A stretch of 64,000 bases of DNA from Pseudeuparius sepicola (GCA_963920635.1 OY987306.1:12108001-12172000), one strand, 5' to 3'; shown: positions 11,490 through 22,380, numbered from the stretch's first letter. A program made the numbers and translations. The notes: generated by a model from the sequence alone, not told the origin.

Positions 11490-12050
11490 TTCTCCGAGGA
11501 AGACGTATATTCCGACCTCACCTCCAGTGGCTACGAGCCAAATACAGTTATCAGGCTAAAGAAACAAGATGGCAGTCCTATGCCTCTCGTTCTGATAGTT
11601 CTACCCAGAAATCCCAAATCCCTTTCCCTGCTCGATGACCAAGGTCTACTTGGTCTGACACAGGTCAAATTCGAGCCACAAAAATCCCCCAGTCCGATTA
11701 TGCAGTGCCACAGGTGCCAAAAGTATGGCCATTCACAGTCCAGGTGCACAGCCCCACCTCTCTGTCTAAAGTGCGCGTCCTCGCACTGGACATACGAGTG
11801 CCAAAAGTCCAAGGACACATCGGCCAAGTGTGCCAACTCTAGTTTGCCGCATCCGGCTAGCTACAGGGGCTGCAAGGCCGTCCCAAGGGTGCGCTCCTTC
11901 GCCCAGCCTGCCACCCCCAAAACCCCCCACTCCCGGCCGCTTCTTCAATGGCAAAAATCACCCAAATTCTCGCCCCCCCTTGGCGATGCCCCCGCTGCCA
12001 TGGCGCCACTCTCCGCCTTCGTAGATTTCCTTCAATCCCTCCGCAAGTGA
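11490..12050 (+). pseudogene. Jockey-type LINE ORF1 (gag-like, CCHC knuckles), 5'-truncated
   Basis: The frame is open from 11490, without a start, to the stop at 12050. Early residues FSEEDVYSDL and VIRLKKQDGSPMPLVLIVL fit the PRE_C2HC region of Jockey-clade ORF1. Three zinc knuckles follow: CHRCQKYGHSQSRC, CLKCASSHWTYEC and a third ending in HPASYRGC. The protein would bind the element RNA. The 5' end abuts an FB4 foldback fragment, consistent with the usual 5' truncation of LINE insertions. Proline-rich C-terminus. The Jockey assignment rests on the knuckle arrangement and ORF2. Confidence 0.82.
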
Positions 12051-12095
12051 GTGGATTCCGACGCTATTTTATTCCATACCTTCTTTCCGTTCTAA

Positions 12096-12760
12096 ATGGC
12101 GGTAGAAAATAAACATCTTCGGATACTTTCCTGGAATGCCTGTCACATTCTCACCAAAAAATCCGAGTTTATTTGCTTCATCAACGAACAAAAATTCGAT
12201 GTTGTCCTGTTGCAGGAAACATGCTTAACAGCGAGCCTACCGGTCAGGGGGCGTGGCCGTACTGGCTCGCAAAGAACTAAACACCGTCATCTATTCAAAA
12301 CATTCCTATCTATGACAACCTAGAGGTTGCATCCCTAATTATCCCCCATGGAAATCTAAAAATCTGCTTCTCTTTCGTTTACTTACCCCCAAATAAGCCT
12401 ATGCTTCAGGCTGACCTACAAAAGTTGTTTGACTTTCCTGGTCCGGTCGCTGCCATTGGTGATTTTAATGCCAAATCCCCCATTTGGGAGAGCAGGCTGA
12501 CGAATCTCCGGGGCAGAGCCCTCGAGGACTATTGCTCCACGGCAAATATCCTAACCTTTGGCCCAGACGAACCTACCTTCTACCCTAGAAATCCCACCCA
12601 TAGACCTGATGTCCTTGATATTGTCCTATTAAAATACTGCAACCTTGAATGCGATGTTCGCGTAACTCATGACCTCGGCAACGATCATAATCCCCTCACA
12701 ATTCTTTTGGTGGGACGTCACTGTCCGGCGGGTCTTCTGGCCCCACTTTCGTAAAAATCT
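12096..12760 (+). pseudogene. Jockey-type LINE ORF2, endonuclease region (frameshifted)
   Basis: The N-terminus HLRILSWNACHI and FDVVLLQET are the first two motifs of the APE-type LINE endonuclease, which nicks target DNA. After ETCLTAS the frame is broken by a deletion, resumes as YRSGGVAVLARKEL, hits a stop near 12318, then resumes as GNLKICFSFVYLPPN and AAIGDFNAKSPIWES. The last motif, NDHNPL, precedes another frameshift into the RT frame. At least three breaks make it non-functional. Confidence 0.85.
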
Positions 12761-14107
12761 TATTCTCCAAGACTGTAACGCCCAAGTATCCGCCCCGAAC
12801 ATGGTCGAGCTTGAACGCGAGGCCCGGTCCTGGGAACACCGAATATGTAGGGCGCTCGAGGATTCTTCCCGCGAGTATGTTACTAGTCGAAACAAAGACC
12901 CTCTCCCTCCCGATGTTAGACAACTCCTTAAGAGAACCCGCGCGGCCCGTAAAAGCGCTTGTTGCACTCTCCATCCTGACCACAAACGAGTAGCCATGTT
13001 GCTGATCTCCGAGCTGAAAGATGCTCTACATCAAGTCCGTTCTGACAGTTGGCAACGACGTCTAGAATCCCTAAATCCCCAAAAACGTAAATACTGGCAA
13101 ATTATCAAGGCCCTCAAAGGCAACTCCTCCCCTGGCTTGATTCCACCAATCCACGGCCCAAATTGGGTTGTATACACCTCTGAGGAGAAGGCCGAAGCTT
13201 TCGCCGACCATTTCCAACTACAACTCCAACCCAATTTAGATCTTGACGACGATCTCGAGTGGGAAGAGGCGGTAGAAGCCGAGGTGGGGCGCTCCTTGCG
13301 TCAAAACCCCCCGGAACCTCTCCCGTTTTGCACCCACGAAGAGCTCGTCGCCATCATCTCGACTTTAAATGTCCATAAAGCCCCAGGATACGACAATATA
13401 CCCAACAAGGCAATCAAACTTCTACCCCAAAAACAAATCGTCAAATTCCTAAATCTCATAAACCAGTGCCTTCGTCAACACTATTTTCCCACTTGTTGGA
13501 AGCACGCTATCGTGATAATTATTCCTAAGAAAAAGTCGTCATCCTATCCCAAAGACTATCGTCTCATTAGCTTGTTGCCAGTAGCAGGAAAAATTTTCGA
13601 ACGTGTAATCCAATCTCGTCTACAAGACGAGCTCAGTCGAGTAGATGCACTCCCCCCTGAGCAATTCGGCTTTCGAGGTGCACATTCCACTCAACACCAA
13701 ATCTCTGTACTCTGTACAATGTCTTCACGTACGATATTCCCAGATTTCCCGGCACATCCCTGTACCTGTACGCTGATGATATTGCGATAACCGCTTCCGG
13801 CCGTCGCAGTGAGAATGCGTGCAGGGTGCTTCAGGCGGCCGTGGACTCTCTCTCCGAGTAGTTCGACAAATGGAAAATCAAAGTCAATCCTGGCAAAACA
13901 CAGGCAGTCGTCTTCTCTAAGGGGCGCCAGGCCCCTCCTCCCAGATTTGTTTTGAACGATTCTGAGGTTGATTATTCCACCACCGCGCTGTACCTAGGCG
14001 TTCACTTAGACAGCCGGCTCACTTCCGAGAAACACACTAAGCAAACCAGGCAAAAGATCCTTAAAATATTCAAAGCAGTATATGCTATGATCCACAAAGG
14101 ATCGTGA
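12669..14107 (+). pseudogene. Jockey-type LINE ORF2, reverse transcriptase with deletion
   Basis: The frame reads through the linker (SPGLIPPIHGP, EEKAEAFADHF) into RT motifs: KAPGYDNIPNKAIK, YRLISLLPVAGKIFERVI, EQFGFRGAHSTQHQ. There, near 13700, roughly 100 residues are missing, including motif A with the first catalytic Asp. The sequence resumes, shifted, as YNVFTYDIPRFPG and LYLYADDIAI, the YADD active-site box. A TAG stop interrupts at about 13858, and homology continues (FDKWKIKVNPGKTQ) until about 14107, where it stops abruptly. The rest of ORF2 appears only at 15862. The element is dead. Confidence 0.88.
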
Positions 14108-15517
14108 AATTTGGAATGAGACTAATATAATTTAATTCGTAAATACTTGTTCTAATACATTTTTTCGAAACCTCCTACAGGAAAAAACGCCACGAATAGC
14201 AATAAAATACTTACAAAATCTTACTTGTAAGGATATTTTATAATTTATAATAACTGTTAGAGAGAGACAGTTTTGAAGGAGCTTTATTTTCCACTAAGAC
14301 CAACAAAATCGGACAAAAAAGAAGTTAACACGGGTGGGAATTTTATATAAAGAACCCTTTTTGTGTAGTCAGAGCTTATTTTGTATTAATATTCCATTAC
14401 AAATTTCTTGCTGATAAAAAAATAGCATTTGATGGCAGCGTTTTGCTATGTTTAGGTAGCTTAAATTTAGTTCTTTAACTTTCACAGGTTCACTTCTTCG
14501 ACATGGATTTTGAGTGTCAGGTTGTGCTGAAGAAACGATCCTCTCCTGCAACGTTTGATGAACGTGACTTTAGCAAGAAAGAACCATTAAATATGTATAA
14601 ATTTCTGAGAACTTGTACTAGTTTGATTTTTCCTATTTACTTACAATATATCTTTGAAAACAAAAACACTGTTGTCTTCTTTTTTGAAATATAGATGATC
14701 TCTCTTGCATTGAAAAGTTATTAACTTTTATTTACAAAAAATGAAAGAAAGACTAATATCGATATTAAATACCTAGGTACTCATTTTTTTATTCAGCCTA
14801 ATTCTATTAACCATGTTTTTCAATAGTGGTTGATTCATATTACCAAAACAAACTTTCCAACTTTTTATTCCGTACAAATTTCAGTATTAATTGTCTTAAA
14901 ATTTTGACGGTAGGTATAAGAAGAGAGTTTGAAGAAACGAAACCATACAGTTTAAACCATTTAAAAGACCTTTTTGATTTTTATTTTTAAATGAAAGGAA
15001 TAATAATTATTATTGCAGCTACGATTCCTATTGAAGAAATATTCGAAAGTTTAGTTAGTTGGTATGCTAGAGCCTTGTTTAATTTTATGTATCTACATAA
15101 GTATACCACATTCCTACAAAAATTTAATAAATGTTTTTATCCTGATATCCTAAAATTGCTGTTTGCTTGGAACAAATTATATGTTTCTTCACTTTTCCAT
15201 TCAAACTTCAATAATTATTATTAGTGAAGCTTTGCAAATAACATACTTACTACCTACCCAATTTATTGGTTTTATCTATATTTTTATACATTTTAAACTG
15301 TGCCCTCATCTACCTACGTTTATGGCAGTTAAATGTCGTTAGCTTAACCTTAAAATCTAATTTTGACACATCCTGCTGCTAGGGGAATGATAGAAAGAGC
15401 GAAAAAATATATGTCTGTTGCACAAAATGACCCTCGCCAGAGAGAGAGAGATCCGATCGTTGTGCAACCTCTGTTAAAACGAATAACTGTCACTTTTCGT
15501 GTCATACAGGGCCTCTA
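14108..15517. other. AT-rich insert between LINE segments
   Basis: The LINE protein sequence breaks off at 14107 and resumes at 15862 with only about 30-40 residues unaccounted for, so this 1.4 kb probably entered the LINE. I see no TIR, LTR or domain. It contains a short GA repeat near 15440. The last few bases before 15517 may again be LINE sequence. Confidence 0.4.
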
Positions 15518-15861
15518 GTGGAGAGTAGGTTGAACGGTAACTTTTCGGTTCATGCGATGACGTCACATATGGATATCGTGCGCATATAATATTAGCTTGT
15601 ACGTGGCTTGTACGCCTGCAAGGTTAGTATTACTGGTTTTACGATACACCTGCATGATTTTTATGTTTTAATTAAGGTAATACACACGTTTAAACAAACA
15701 AGCTAAAATCGAGGTTATTTAAATGAACTAAAACCAGAGAACGCTAAACCATCTGAATGCATGTAAACTCAAAGCAATGCATCCATTTTATCCACATGTG
15801 ACGTCACAGCCTTCCTCTCCCCGCTCGCCTCACCCGAGTTACCGTTCAACCTACTCTCCAC
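15518..15861. mobile_element. 344-bp MITE inserted in the LINE, flanked by TA
   Basis: GTGGAGAGTAGGTTGAACGG at the left and its complement at the right form a 25-bp TIR bounded by TA (15516-15517, 15862-15863). Both subterminal regions carry a TGACGTCAC palindrome. No coding content. Its right end abuts the resumed LINE coding sequence. Confidence 0.82.
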
Positions 15862-16145
15862 TAACCTTGTGCACTGCCTGGCAGCACATGGCAAAAAGTC
15901 ATCACAGAAAACTCCAAGTAGTTCAAAGTCGTTGCCTTAGGACTATCACGGGTGCCGAATGGTACGTCGCCAATCGGCACATCCACCGTGACATGAATAT
16001 TCCTTTTCTGAATGAATATATCAAGGAACGCTCCTTAAAAACCTATACAAAGACGGAAAGACGGAGACTCATCCAAACGCTCTTCTCCGAGCTGCTACCA
16101 ATTATGTCCCCAATCCCGAAAAGGCGCCGACATACTCTCATCTGA
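15862..16145 (+). pseudogene. Jockey-type LINE ORF2, C-terminal fragment
   Basis: The frame TLCTAWQHMAKSHHRKLQ, VVQSRCLRTITGAEWYVAN and RHIHRDMNIPFL is the conserved end of Jockey-clade ORF2 (W..A..SH..KLQ...Q...LR...A.WYV.N). It ends at a TGA at 16143. It belongs to the element at 11490-14107, from which it is separated by about 1.75 kb of later insertions. Confidence 0.85.
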
Positions 16146-16182
16146 GGAATTTTCTAGTCCTTTTTCTAAAAAGGCAGCGAAA

Positions 16183-16790
16183 TAGTATATTTCATTACGA
16201 GTCTGGAAATAAAGATTTTTCCGTGCGCGCGTGACAAATTCCCGTGTGAGGCGCAGCCGAACACGGGAAGTCATGCAAGCACGGAAAAATCTATTTCTGG
16301 ACGTGTAATGAACTATATTTTTTATTATACTTCTTTGAAAACGGAAACTTAAAACATTTTATCGGCATATTATAATAAATTTAATTGACAAAAAATAAAC
16401 AATGCAGACAATATAGTGTTTGGTATGTATGATGCGTTTCCATGGTTACTCTCAAATTATTTCAAAGGTGCTTTGTTGTAAATTTGTTATTGTCAGATAA
16501 GGTGAATAAAACGTCAAAAATATTACAGAAATGTATCTAAATATTGAAACACTTACGAATTAAAATACAAAATAGGTACATGTTAAATATCAGAGAGCAT
16601 ATAGAGTTTCTTAAATTTAGTTTACTTTGCTGTATATTTCTTATTTTAAAGCCATATATTCGGTATTTTTATTCAGCGCACGGAAAGTTTTTCCATGCGC
16701 TGTTTCCGTGCGCTAGCCCGAAAAACCCTATCTTTCATTATTGCTAAAACAGATGAAAATAAGGTGTTTTCAAAGAAGTACAATAAAAAA
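16183..16790. mobile_element. Composite element: GC-cored palindrome plus inverted-pair segment
   Basis: Part 1 (16183-16318) is a 136-bp imperfect palindrome from TAGTATATTTCATTAC to GTAATGAACTATA, with the apex CCCGTGTGAGGCGCAGCCGA. Part 2 (16319-16790) is bounded by TTATTATACTTCTTTGAAAA and its inverted counterpart GTTTTCAAAGAAGTACAATA. It holds an inner hairpin at 16676-16722 (GCGCACGGAAA..TTTCCGTGCGC). It interrupts the LINE 3' untranslated region, which resumes at 16791. A deletion derivative lies at 35150-35536. Confidence 0.72.
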
Positions 16791-16985
16791 GCTATTTCGT
16801 CTGGCGAAACCCTACTCGTAATGCTTCACTAAACCGCCAAGGCTTAGGCAATTCTCCTACAACCACTAATATACCCTGAAATAGGCGAGGTTTTTAGTGG
16901 GTATGCCCCCTCCGGGATGTGACTCCCGCACTACCACGCAGAACGGAGGCGTGGTGCCTATAAAAGGTTTTCCTCTCCTATCGCA
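16791..16985 (+). mobile_element. LINE 3' untranslated region (remainder)
   Basis: After the composite insertion, sequence with CGAAACCCTACTCG, GAGGTTTTTAGTGGGTATGC and CTCCGGGATGTGACTCCCGC follows. It resembles Jockey 3' tails in layout. The exact end and any target duplication are unclear because the 5' end is truncated; the end given is approximate. Confidence 0.5.
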
Positions 16986-17113
16986 AAACTACAAGAAAAA
17001 CAGTATATCCACATGTCACCTAACCATCTTTATGTATATGCATCTGATACATGTATGGTTTTCTGATCATGCCAACTGTCATGCCGCATGTCACTAAATC
17101 AAAACATTAGTAG

Positions 17114-17394
17114 GGGCGGCGGTGTAACGAGTGGGTCTTTCGATTGGACCCACGCTTTGACACCGTACGTCGTGGGTTCGAGTCCCACCACGGTATGTGC
17201 CATGGGTGTTGTGTTTGTATTTATGTTTGTGTATGTCTTTAGGTTTAAGATTAGGTTAAAAGACTAACAAGTCAAATTTGGCAGGCAATGGTGAAAAGCC
17301 AGACGGTGCCTGCCAGATAAAGAAGGTGGAAGCCCTAGGGGGTGGTCCACGGCACTGGGCAAATTACCTCCGCTGTATAGCCCAATAAAAAAAG
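17114..17394 (+). mobile_element. tRNA-derived SINE with target duplication
   Basis: A pol III B box GGTTCGAGTCC lies at 17175-17185, about 60 bp from the 5' end, in a tRNA-like head. A unique body follows and the element ends AATAAAAAAAG. The direct repeat CATTAGTAG flanks it (17105-17113 and 17395-17403). The A box is weak, so the source tRNA cannot be named. The layout is that of an insect SINE inserted by LINE machinery. Confidence 0.8.
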
Positions 17395-18282
17395 CATTAG
17401 TAGATAATATCTGTGCGATTTATTATAGTTTGGTATTGATATTTATTATTATATATTGTTTGCGCAGTTATCGTGTTGTTAGTTGTGAAGTGAGGAGGTC
17501 CGTTAGTGTAAGGTATCATGGACCCTGAATGTACAATCCGTAATTTGCCGAAATTGGATGCTTTCTTAGTAGCACAGTTTTTTTCTAATAATCCGATTTT
17601 CGCGTCTGCCGAAATTCATGGGATAAAACTGCAAAGATTTGTACCTATATGTTGTAGTAATAGTAAAGTACTTATTATGAGTTATTAATAAAGGGAGAAC
17701 TTGGGGCTAGGGATCTTGAAGGCGCGTTTATAAAAGCGCCATTTTAGTGCTTAAAAATACTGAGCCCAAATTCTGTAGGTTGTACCTAGGCCCAAACTTG
17801 CCAAAAAAATTGTAGAAAAACAGGACTGAATATTTGCGAAAAAACACTTCTTGGCTAAATGTGATTTCACGGGCATCCTAAATCTGGGGGTTTGAGGTTA
17901 GAATTTTGAAATTTCAACTTTCCTTGCATCTTTCACCGCAGATTAAGGTTATGTCTCAGAACACTTCAGTGGTATCGCCATGTTGCCAAATTGCCTTTAT
18001 AAAACATTTGTGACGTCATAAGTGTCTTCCCACCAAATTTCGAAGAAAGTCTAATAACTTGCTAATTACATAAATATATATTTTTTTAAATAATCGTAGG
18101 GTCTTAGGCAAGTGTCCAGGAATTGTTTTATCAAGTTTGTAAAATTTCGTCACGTACCCTATTGCTATGGAGTAGATTGTGAGTAATAATATTCAAAATA
18201 ACCATTGCTCAATTACTAAAAATTATAATCAGTAATAAATATGAGAACTAGAATGCAGCGATAATAAAAAAATGGGTTTTGT

Positions 18283-18350
18283 GTGGGACTTGAACCAGTG
18301 ACCTACGGTTTACTATCCGGACGCTTTTAACCCAGCGCTACTTTCACTTG
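18283..18350 (-). pseudogene. tRNA-like sequence (pseudogene or SINE head)
   Basis: On the minus strand, GCGCTGGGTTAAAAGCG can serve as a D arm. It is followed by an anticodon-like loop ATAGTAA (AGT, threonine, if read canonically), B box GGTTCAAGTCC, and a T-run about 15 nt after it. Acceptor pairing is poor, so it is not a working tRNA. Confidence 0.4.
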
Positions 18351-18944
18351 CTGCTTGACTTTGAGATTAGCCATATTGGAAAATATATAGGTACATATTC
18401 TTAATTTTTTTGCCATAATTCGTATTCTTTCTATCAAAACCAGTTTATAAAACAATCGTTGTGAAATATATTAAATTTAACGCCAGTTTCAAGTTGCTAC
18501 ATATATTTTATTAATGGTTTTAAAGTCCTTGCTGCATAATCGTGGCATCGTTGCTAGGTACCTAGCAACCACTTTTTGTACCTAGCAACAGGGCACCTCG
18601 AACATTTCACTTTCGCTTTCGGACCTGTTGGCGAGCATGTAAAGTGAACTTACGGGGGAGGGAGCAGGAAAACAAGTTTATTTACAACCATGTAGGTATG
18701 TAATGTTGACATTTCTGACTTTTTAGAAGTTTGAAAGTGTCAATTTTTTGACTTTTACTTCCCGCCCACGGGTGGAAAGTTTACTTTCATGGTTTCCGAA
18801 ACCCGCTAACTTGAAGACTCAACTAAATAGTTTGTATTTTTAGCAAAACGCCAGTCACTTACAATTAAATGCCATACTTAATTGATTTATTTCTTTTTAA
18901 TATAAAATTTTGAAATTACAAAATATTGGTGGTTGTAAATAAAA

Positions 18945-19078
18945 TAGTATACAAACCTCGGTGACAAGTTTCATTCCTGTCTCGAGATAAAGTTAACCTC
19001 GGCGCTTCGCACCTCGTTTAACTATTTAATCTCTCGACAGTAATGAAACACTTCCCACCTCGGTTTGTAATATACTAT
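18945..19078. repeat. 134-bp GC-cored palindrome (same type as 16183-16318)
   Basis: The sequence runs from TAGTATACAAACCTCGG to CCTCGGTTTGTAATATACTA with imperfect inverted pairing throughout. The apex is CTCGGCGCTTCGCACCTCG. Length, TAGTATA-like ends and GC apex resemble the palindromes at 16183, 38625, 54817 and 56665, although the arm sequences differ. Confidence 0.68.
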
Positions 19079-19505
19079 ATATTGTCCAGCGCAAGAACAA
19101 GTAACATTTCAATTTTTATTCGCATTCAAAATCCGCGAGAAACGGACGATTTCGTCAATTCGGAGGTGTGAGCTTTTGTGACACTTTTTCCGATTGGCGG
19201 CCGATGAAAGACTGAGGAGAGTGATGCGCGATGCGCTGGATTCCGAAAGATTCCAAAAGATTCCGAAAGATTCTTAATCGCTGCGTTCTGAGCAGGTCTA
19301 CTACTAGGCGAGCGTGAACCGCAGGGACACTAAAATGCTGCTAAGTATAAAGTATAATAACAATTTTGTCATGTTTTTAGTGATTTAAAAAAATCAAAAA
19401 CAAACCTCATAGGCGTGCTTTTGGGAACGAGACCTATCGCCAGTTAAAATTTCTCTACTAATCAAAGTTACTCCCTGTATAGACTATAATAATACCCAAT
19501 GTTAC

Positions 19506-19623
19506 CTGTGTTAACAATTGCTTTCGGAAGTGCTAGAACTCCACTACCGGCCATCTCACCTACTATAAAAAGCGTGGTAGAGAAAATACTTAGTCCCTTT
19601 TTCCTCCTGAGCTCATTTCCCTC
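19506..19623 (-). CDS. Amino acid transporter (AAAP family), exon 2
   Basis: The translation EGNELRRKKGLSIF leads into STTLFIVGEMAG and GSGVLALPKAIVNTG. This is the first transmembrane segment of AAAP transporters, with the diagnostic GEMAGSG..ALP motif lining the substrate path. The acceptor is TTATAG before GAGGGAAATG; the donor is ACACAG before GTAACA. The length is 118 nt, entering in phase 0 and leaving in phase 1, and the join to exon 3 restores TG-YIG. A second AG ten bases into the exon (CTCAG) is an alternative acceptor. The next intron, to 3339, is 16.2 kb and made almost wholly of repeats. Confidence 0.88.
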
Positions 19624-19731
19624 CTATAAATAAAAATATTCCTTTAAATGAAACAACTAACTGAGAATTGACAAGTTTTAAAAAATCTTATTTCATTCAA
19701 TTAGTCAGTTCTTCCAACATGTATGTGTAGG

Positions 19732-19990
19732 CACAGCTTACCAAAACACACAGCTAGGAAACTAGATGACGGCACCTTTGTTATAACCGTTCAGTGTCAA
19801 GCGTGCTATCTCTCTCGATTTGAGGAGAGAAGTCAGGATCGGAGAAAGGGATTATTTGTTCAACCTGAATAAAATGTGACAACTTGAACAAATAATTCCT
19901 TACTCTGATCCTGACTTCTCTCCCCAAATCGAGAGAGATGGCATGTTTGACCCTGAAAGGTTTCCTAGCTGTGTGTTTTGGTAAGCTGTG
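19732..19990. mobile_element. 259-bp foldback MITE with about 100-bp arms
   Basis: The left arm begins CACAGCTTACCAAAACACAC and the right ends with its complement. Pairing resumes through CTCTCTCGATTTG and AGTCAGGATC to a short loop around 19865-19885. No coding content. It lies in intron 1 of the transporter, 110 bp upstream of exon 2. Confidence 0.8.
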
Positions 19991-20029
19991 GTGTAGGAAT
20001 GTACATTTCTCCTAAGACTTTACATTTTA

Positions 20030-20190
20030 CCATCGAGTAAAAGAACATAGGGAAAGAAGAACAACTGCTGTTAAGGTTAACAATGGTTTTTAAACCAATA
20101 GGCATCAGGCCACTTTACAGCAAGAATAATTATCTGTCAACTTTGACAGAGATTATTGCTCTTCCCTTATTTTCTTTTACTCAATGATTT
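20030..20190. repeat. Weak inverted repeat
   Basis: GAGTAAAAGAACATAGGG at 20035 pairs imperfectly with CCCTTATTTTCTTTTACTC at 20165. A small inner hairpin TCAACTTTGA lies in between. It is possibly a decayed MITE. Confidence 0.35.
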
Positions 20191-20874
20191 TACTTCCTTT
20201 AATCACCTTTAACTTTCAGTACAGAATAAATAAAGCCTCCTTAAAGACATGTGTCAGTGTCAGAGATAAGCGATTCTTTATTTAAATTGACAGAAAAATA
20301 GCCAGTACATTAAACATAAATTTAGTTTGCTATGCAGATTAACATAAAATCAAATAAAAAGCAAAATGTTTATCGCTTTAGAAGATATTTCGATCGCTTT
20401 AGAAGAAATGTCTCCTTATTTCTACTTTGGACACATCGCTAAGTCTGTACATTTTACACTATTTATTTCCGAATTGGGGAGATTTACGGTACCTAAAGGC
20501 CAAAGTTGTAGAAATTTTGTTTCTATAGTATACGAAGTCGAAGTATTCACCAAAGTTTGCCTTTTTGAATAAAACACATGACAATCCTATCTTAAATAGC
20601 TATACTTTTTATTGCTGTAGCAGATAATAGTTGATTATAGACCGGAAGATAGTGGCAGATTTTTGGACGTGATTTTACGTAGTATGCCTATCAAAGGGCA
20701 ATATGTTGTTTATATTCTGACAATAATAAGGTATGAATCAGAGAGTCATCCATGGATAAGTGAGTTTTCATTTATGCGAAAAATGTGCGTTTTGATATAA
20801 TTTCAGTCAGGCTGCCATGTGTTTTATAATTAAGTTCAAAATAGAGAATTCTTCGGAAAACCCTAGCCTATACC

Positions 20875-22380
20875 ACAGCCGTCTCTAGGAAAGCCCTGAA
20901 GTTGGGAAAGCTGGCAACATGGCTTGCGAGTCTGCGCGGCGTGGCCTGTCACTCCCTATCAGTTGATTTTACAAGAAATTTACCAGAATTAATTTGTGTA
21001 GTGCGGGTAGTGCGGATAGTGCTTTCGTCGCCAGATTGCTACGAGGAGGCAGTGTGTTTCTGGGTGGAAACAGACAGTCCGAAGTGCTGGCGACAGCTCT
21101 TTTATAAATTTGTTTTGCTTGTGAAAAAATGAAACATTTCTCTAAAATTTCGGAGTGAAGAATCGTTCTTTTACAATTTCAAGCCTCAAGATGCCTAGAA
21201 CAGTCGAGGGAAGAAGGAAGCTAGAACTTAATTATATACCTGGTTGTAAGTCAAATCGTAATAATAACTTGAAGTAGCTAGGTTTTCTTTGCTTGACGAC
21301 AAGCGGTCAACTTTTGGGTTTTGAGCTTTCCAAAGGATGAAAATGTAAAAAAAGTGATTGAGAGCCAATTGCATAGACAAACTAAACTACCCTTTAAATT
21401 AAAGGAGCTTTCTAACAATTGTTGCAAAATTTTCTTTACCTAATGTTAAAGTCAAAAGATAAGATAATTTAGTTGAATGTATTCTGAAATTGACCCTAAC
21501 TGCCATTTCAATCAGAAGAGATTACTCTCCTTCACGACATGCTGTTCTCCGTTCGCTTGTTGTTTGTATTTTATGAAAATTTAAGCATAAGGGAAGATTC
21601 GACTTACAACAAAATGTACCAAATTTACCATATTATTGGTCGAAAATGTACCTATCCAGACCAGGAATTGTACTTATTATAAATACTTACTTCTGTGTAT
21701 ACTTTGTTACTTGTTATGCTGCTTACGTATGTAGCTGCTTACTTCGGTGCCCAATTATTAAAACAAAGTGGTTGCGATTCGGGGTCGTAAATAAAAGGGC
21801 AGCATAAAATTAAATCATCTCTTCATCAACGTTTCGGCTGATATAACCATCTTCACTAACTAATCATGTACTTCATTAGTTTGTCTAGCTTTAATATCTA
21901 CTTCAGTCCTGTCTATTATTATTGTTTAATTGTGGTAAGTCTTTTGTCTTTTGCTATTTGTGTTTTTATTAAACTTATTACTTGCATTTTAAATTGTCAA
22001 ACTTTTGTTGTTTTGATAATGTTTTTATTTTCTCGTTTTACTATGTATCTTGTAAATTTTAGAACCCTGAAGATGGTTGTATATCAGCCGAAACGTTGGT
22101 GAAGAGATAATTTAATTTTATGCTGCCCTTTTATTTACGACCCCGAATCCCAACCACTTTGTACTTTAAAAATCAAATTTGGGTCACGAAATATATTATT
22201 ATATTAAAAAAAGTTCACAAATGTATCTAATTATAATTAAAAAGAGGGTTGAACATTTATTAGAAAAGATAAACGAAGCCAAAATGCAGACTGTTCTACT
22301 GCATAGACCCGTTGAACCGTCCCGCTGCGGCGTTGCCACCTGTTTGCACAGGGCTTGTAAGCTTGAGAAGGTTGTGGCTT
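20875..22380 (+). mobile_element. Insert in FB4 with THAP-like coding remnant
   Basis: Comparison with the intact arm at 11384-11400 shows that this block separates two halves of FB4. A TACC repeat lies at both junctions, and the ends pair loosely (CCACAGCC / GGTTGTGG). At 21191 a frame MPRTVEGRRKLELNYIPGCK is followed, after a stop and frameshift, by SFPKDENVKKVIESQLHR. PGCKSN and SFPKDE recall the THAP zinc-finger domain used by P-element-type transposases and domesticated THAP proteins. Too little remains for a firm call. It contains the MITE at 21763-22162. Confidence 0.4.
21763..22162. mobile_element. 400-bp TIR element with about 95-bp inverted ends
   Basis: ACAAAGTGGTTGCGATTCGG at the left is matched inverted at the right, continuing through TCGTAAATAAAAGGGCAGCA to the inner motif GAAGATGGTT..ATATCAGCCGAAACG. 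That inner motif resembles sequences that accompany Penelope-type and other retroelements, and has a hammerhead-like layout in the right arm. No complete protein frame is seen in the loop. Confidence 0.78.

Noticed and set aside
3837..19476. One 15.6-kb transposon bounded by the two CAGGG.GTAACTTTGATTAG ends
   Set aside because: The ends are similar, but the interior consists of unrelated elements and includes a host exon boundary region; two separate relatives are as likely.
20030..20190. Pre-miRNA-like hairpin
   Set aside because: Pairing is patchy with large bulges and the layout fits a decayed MITE better.
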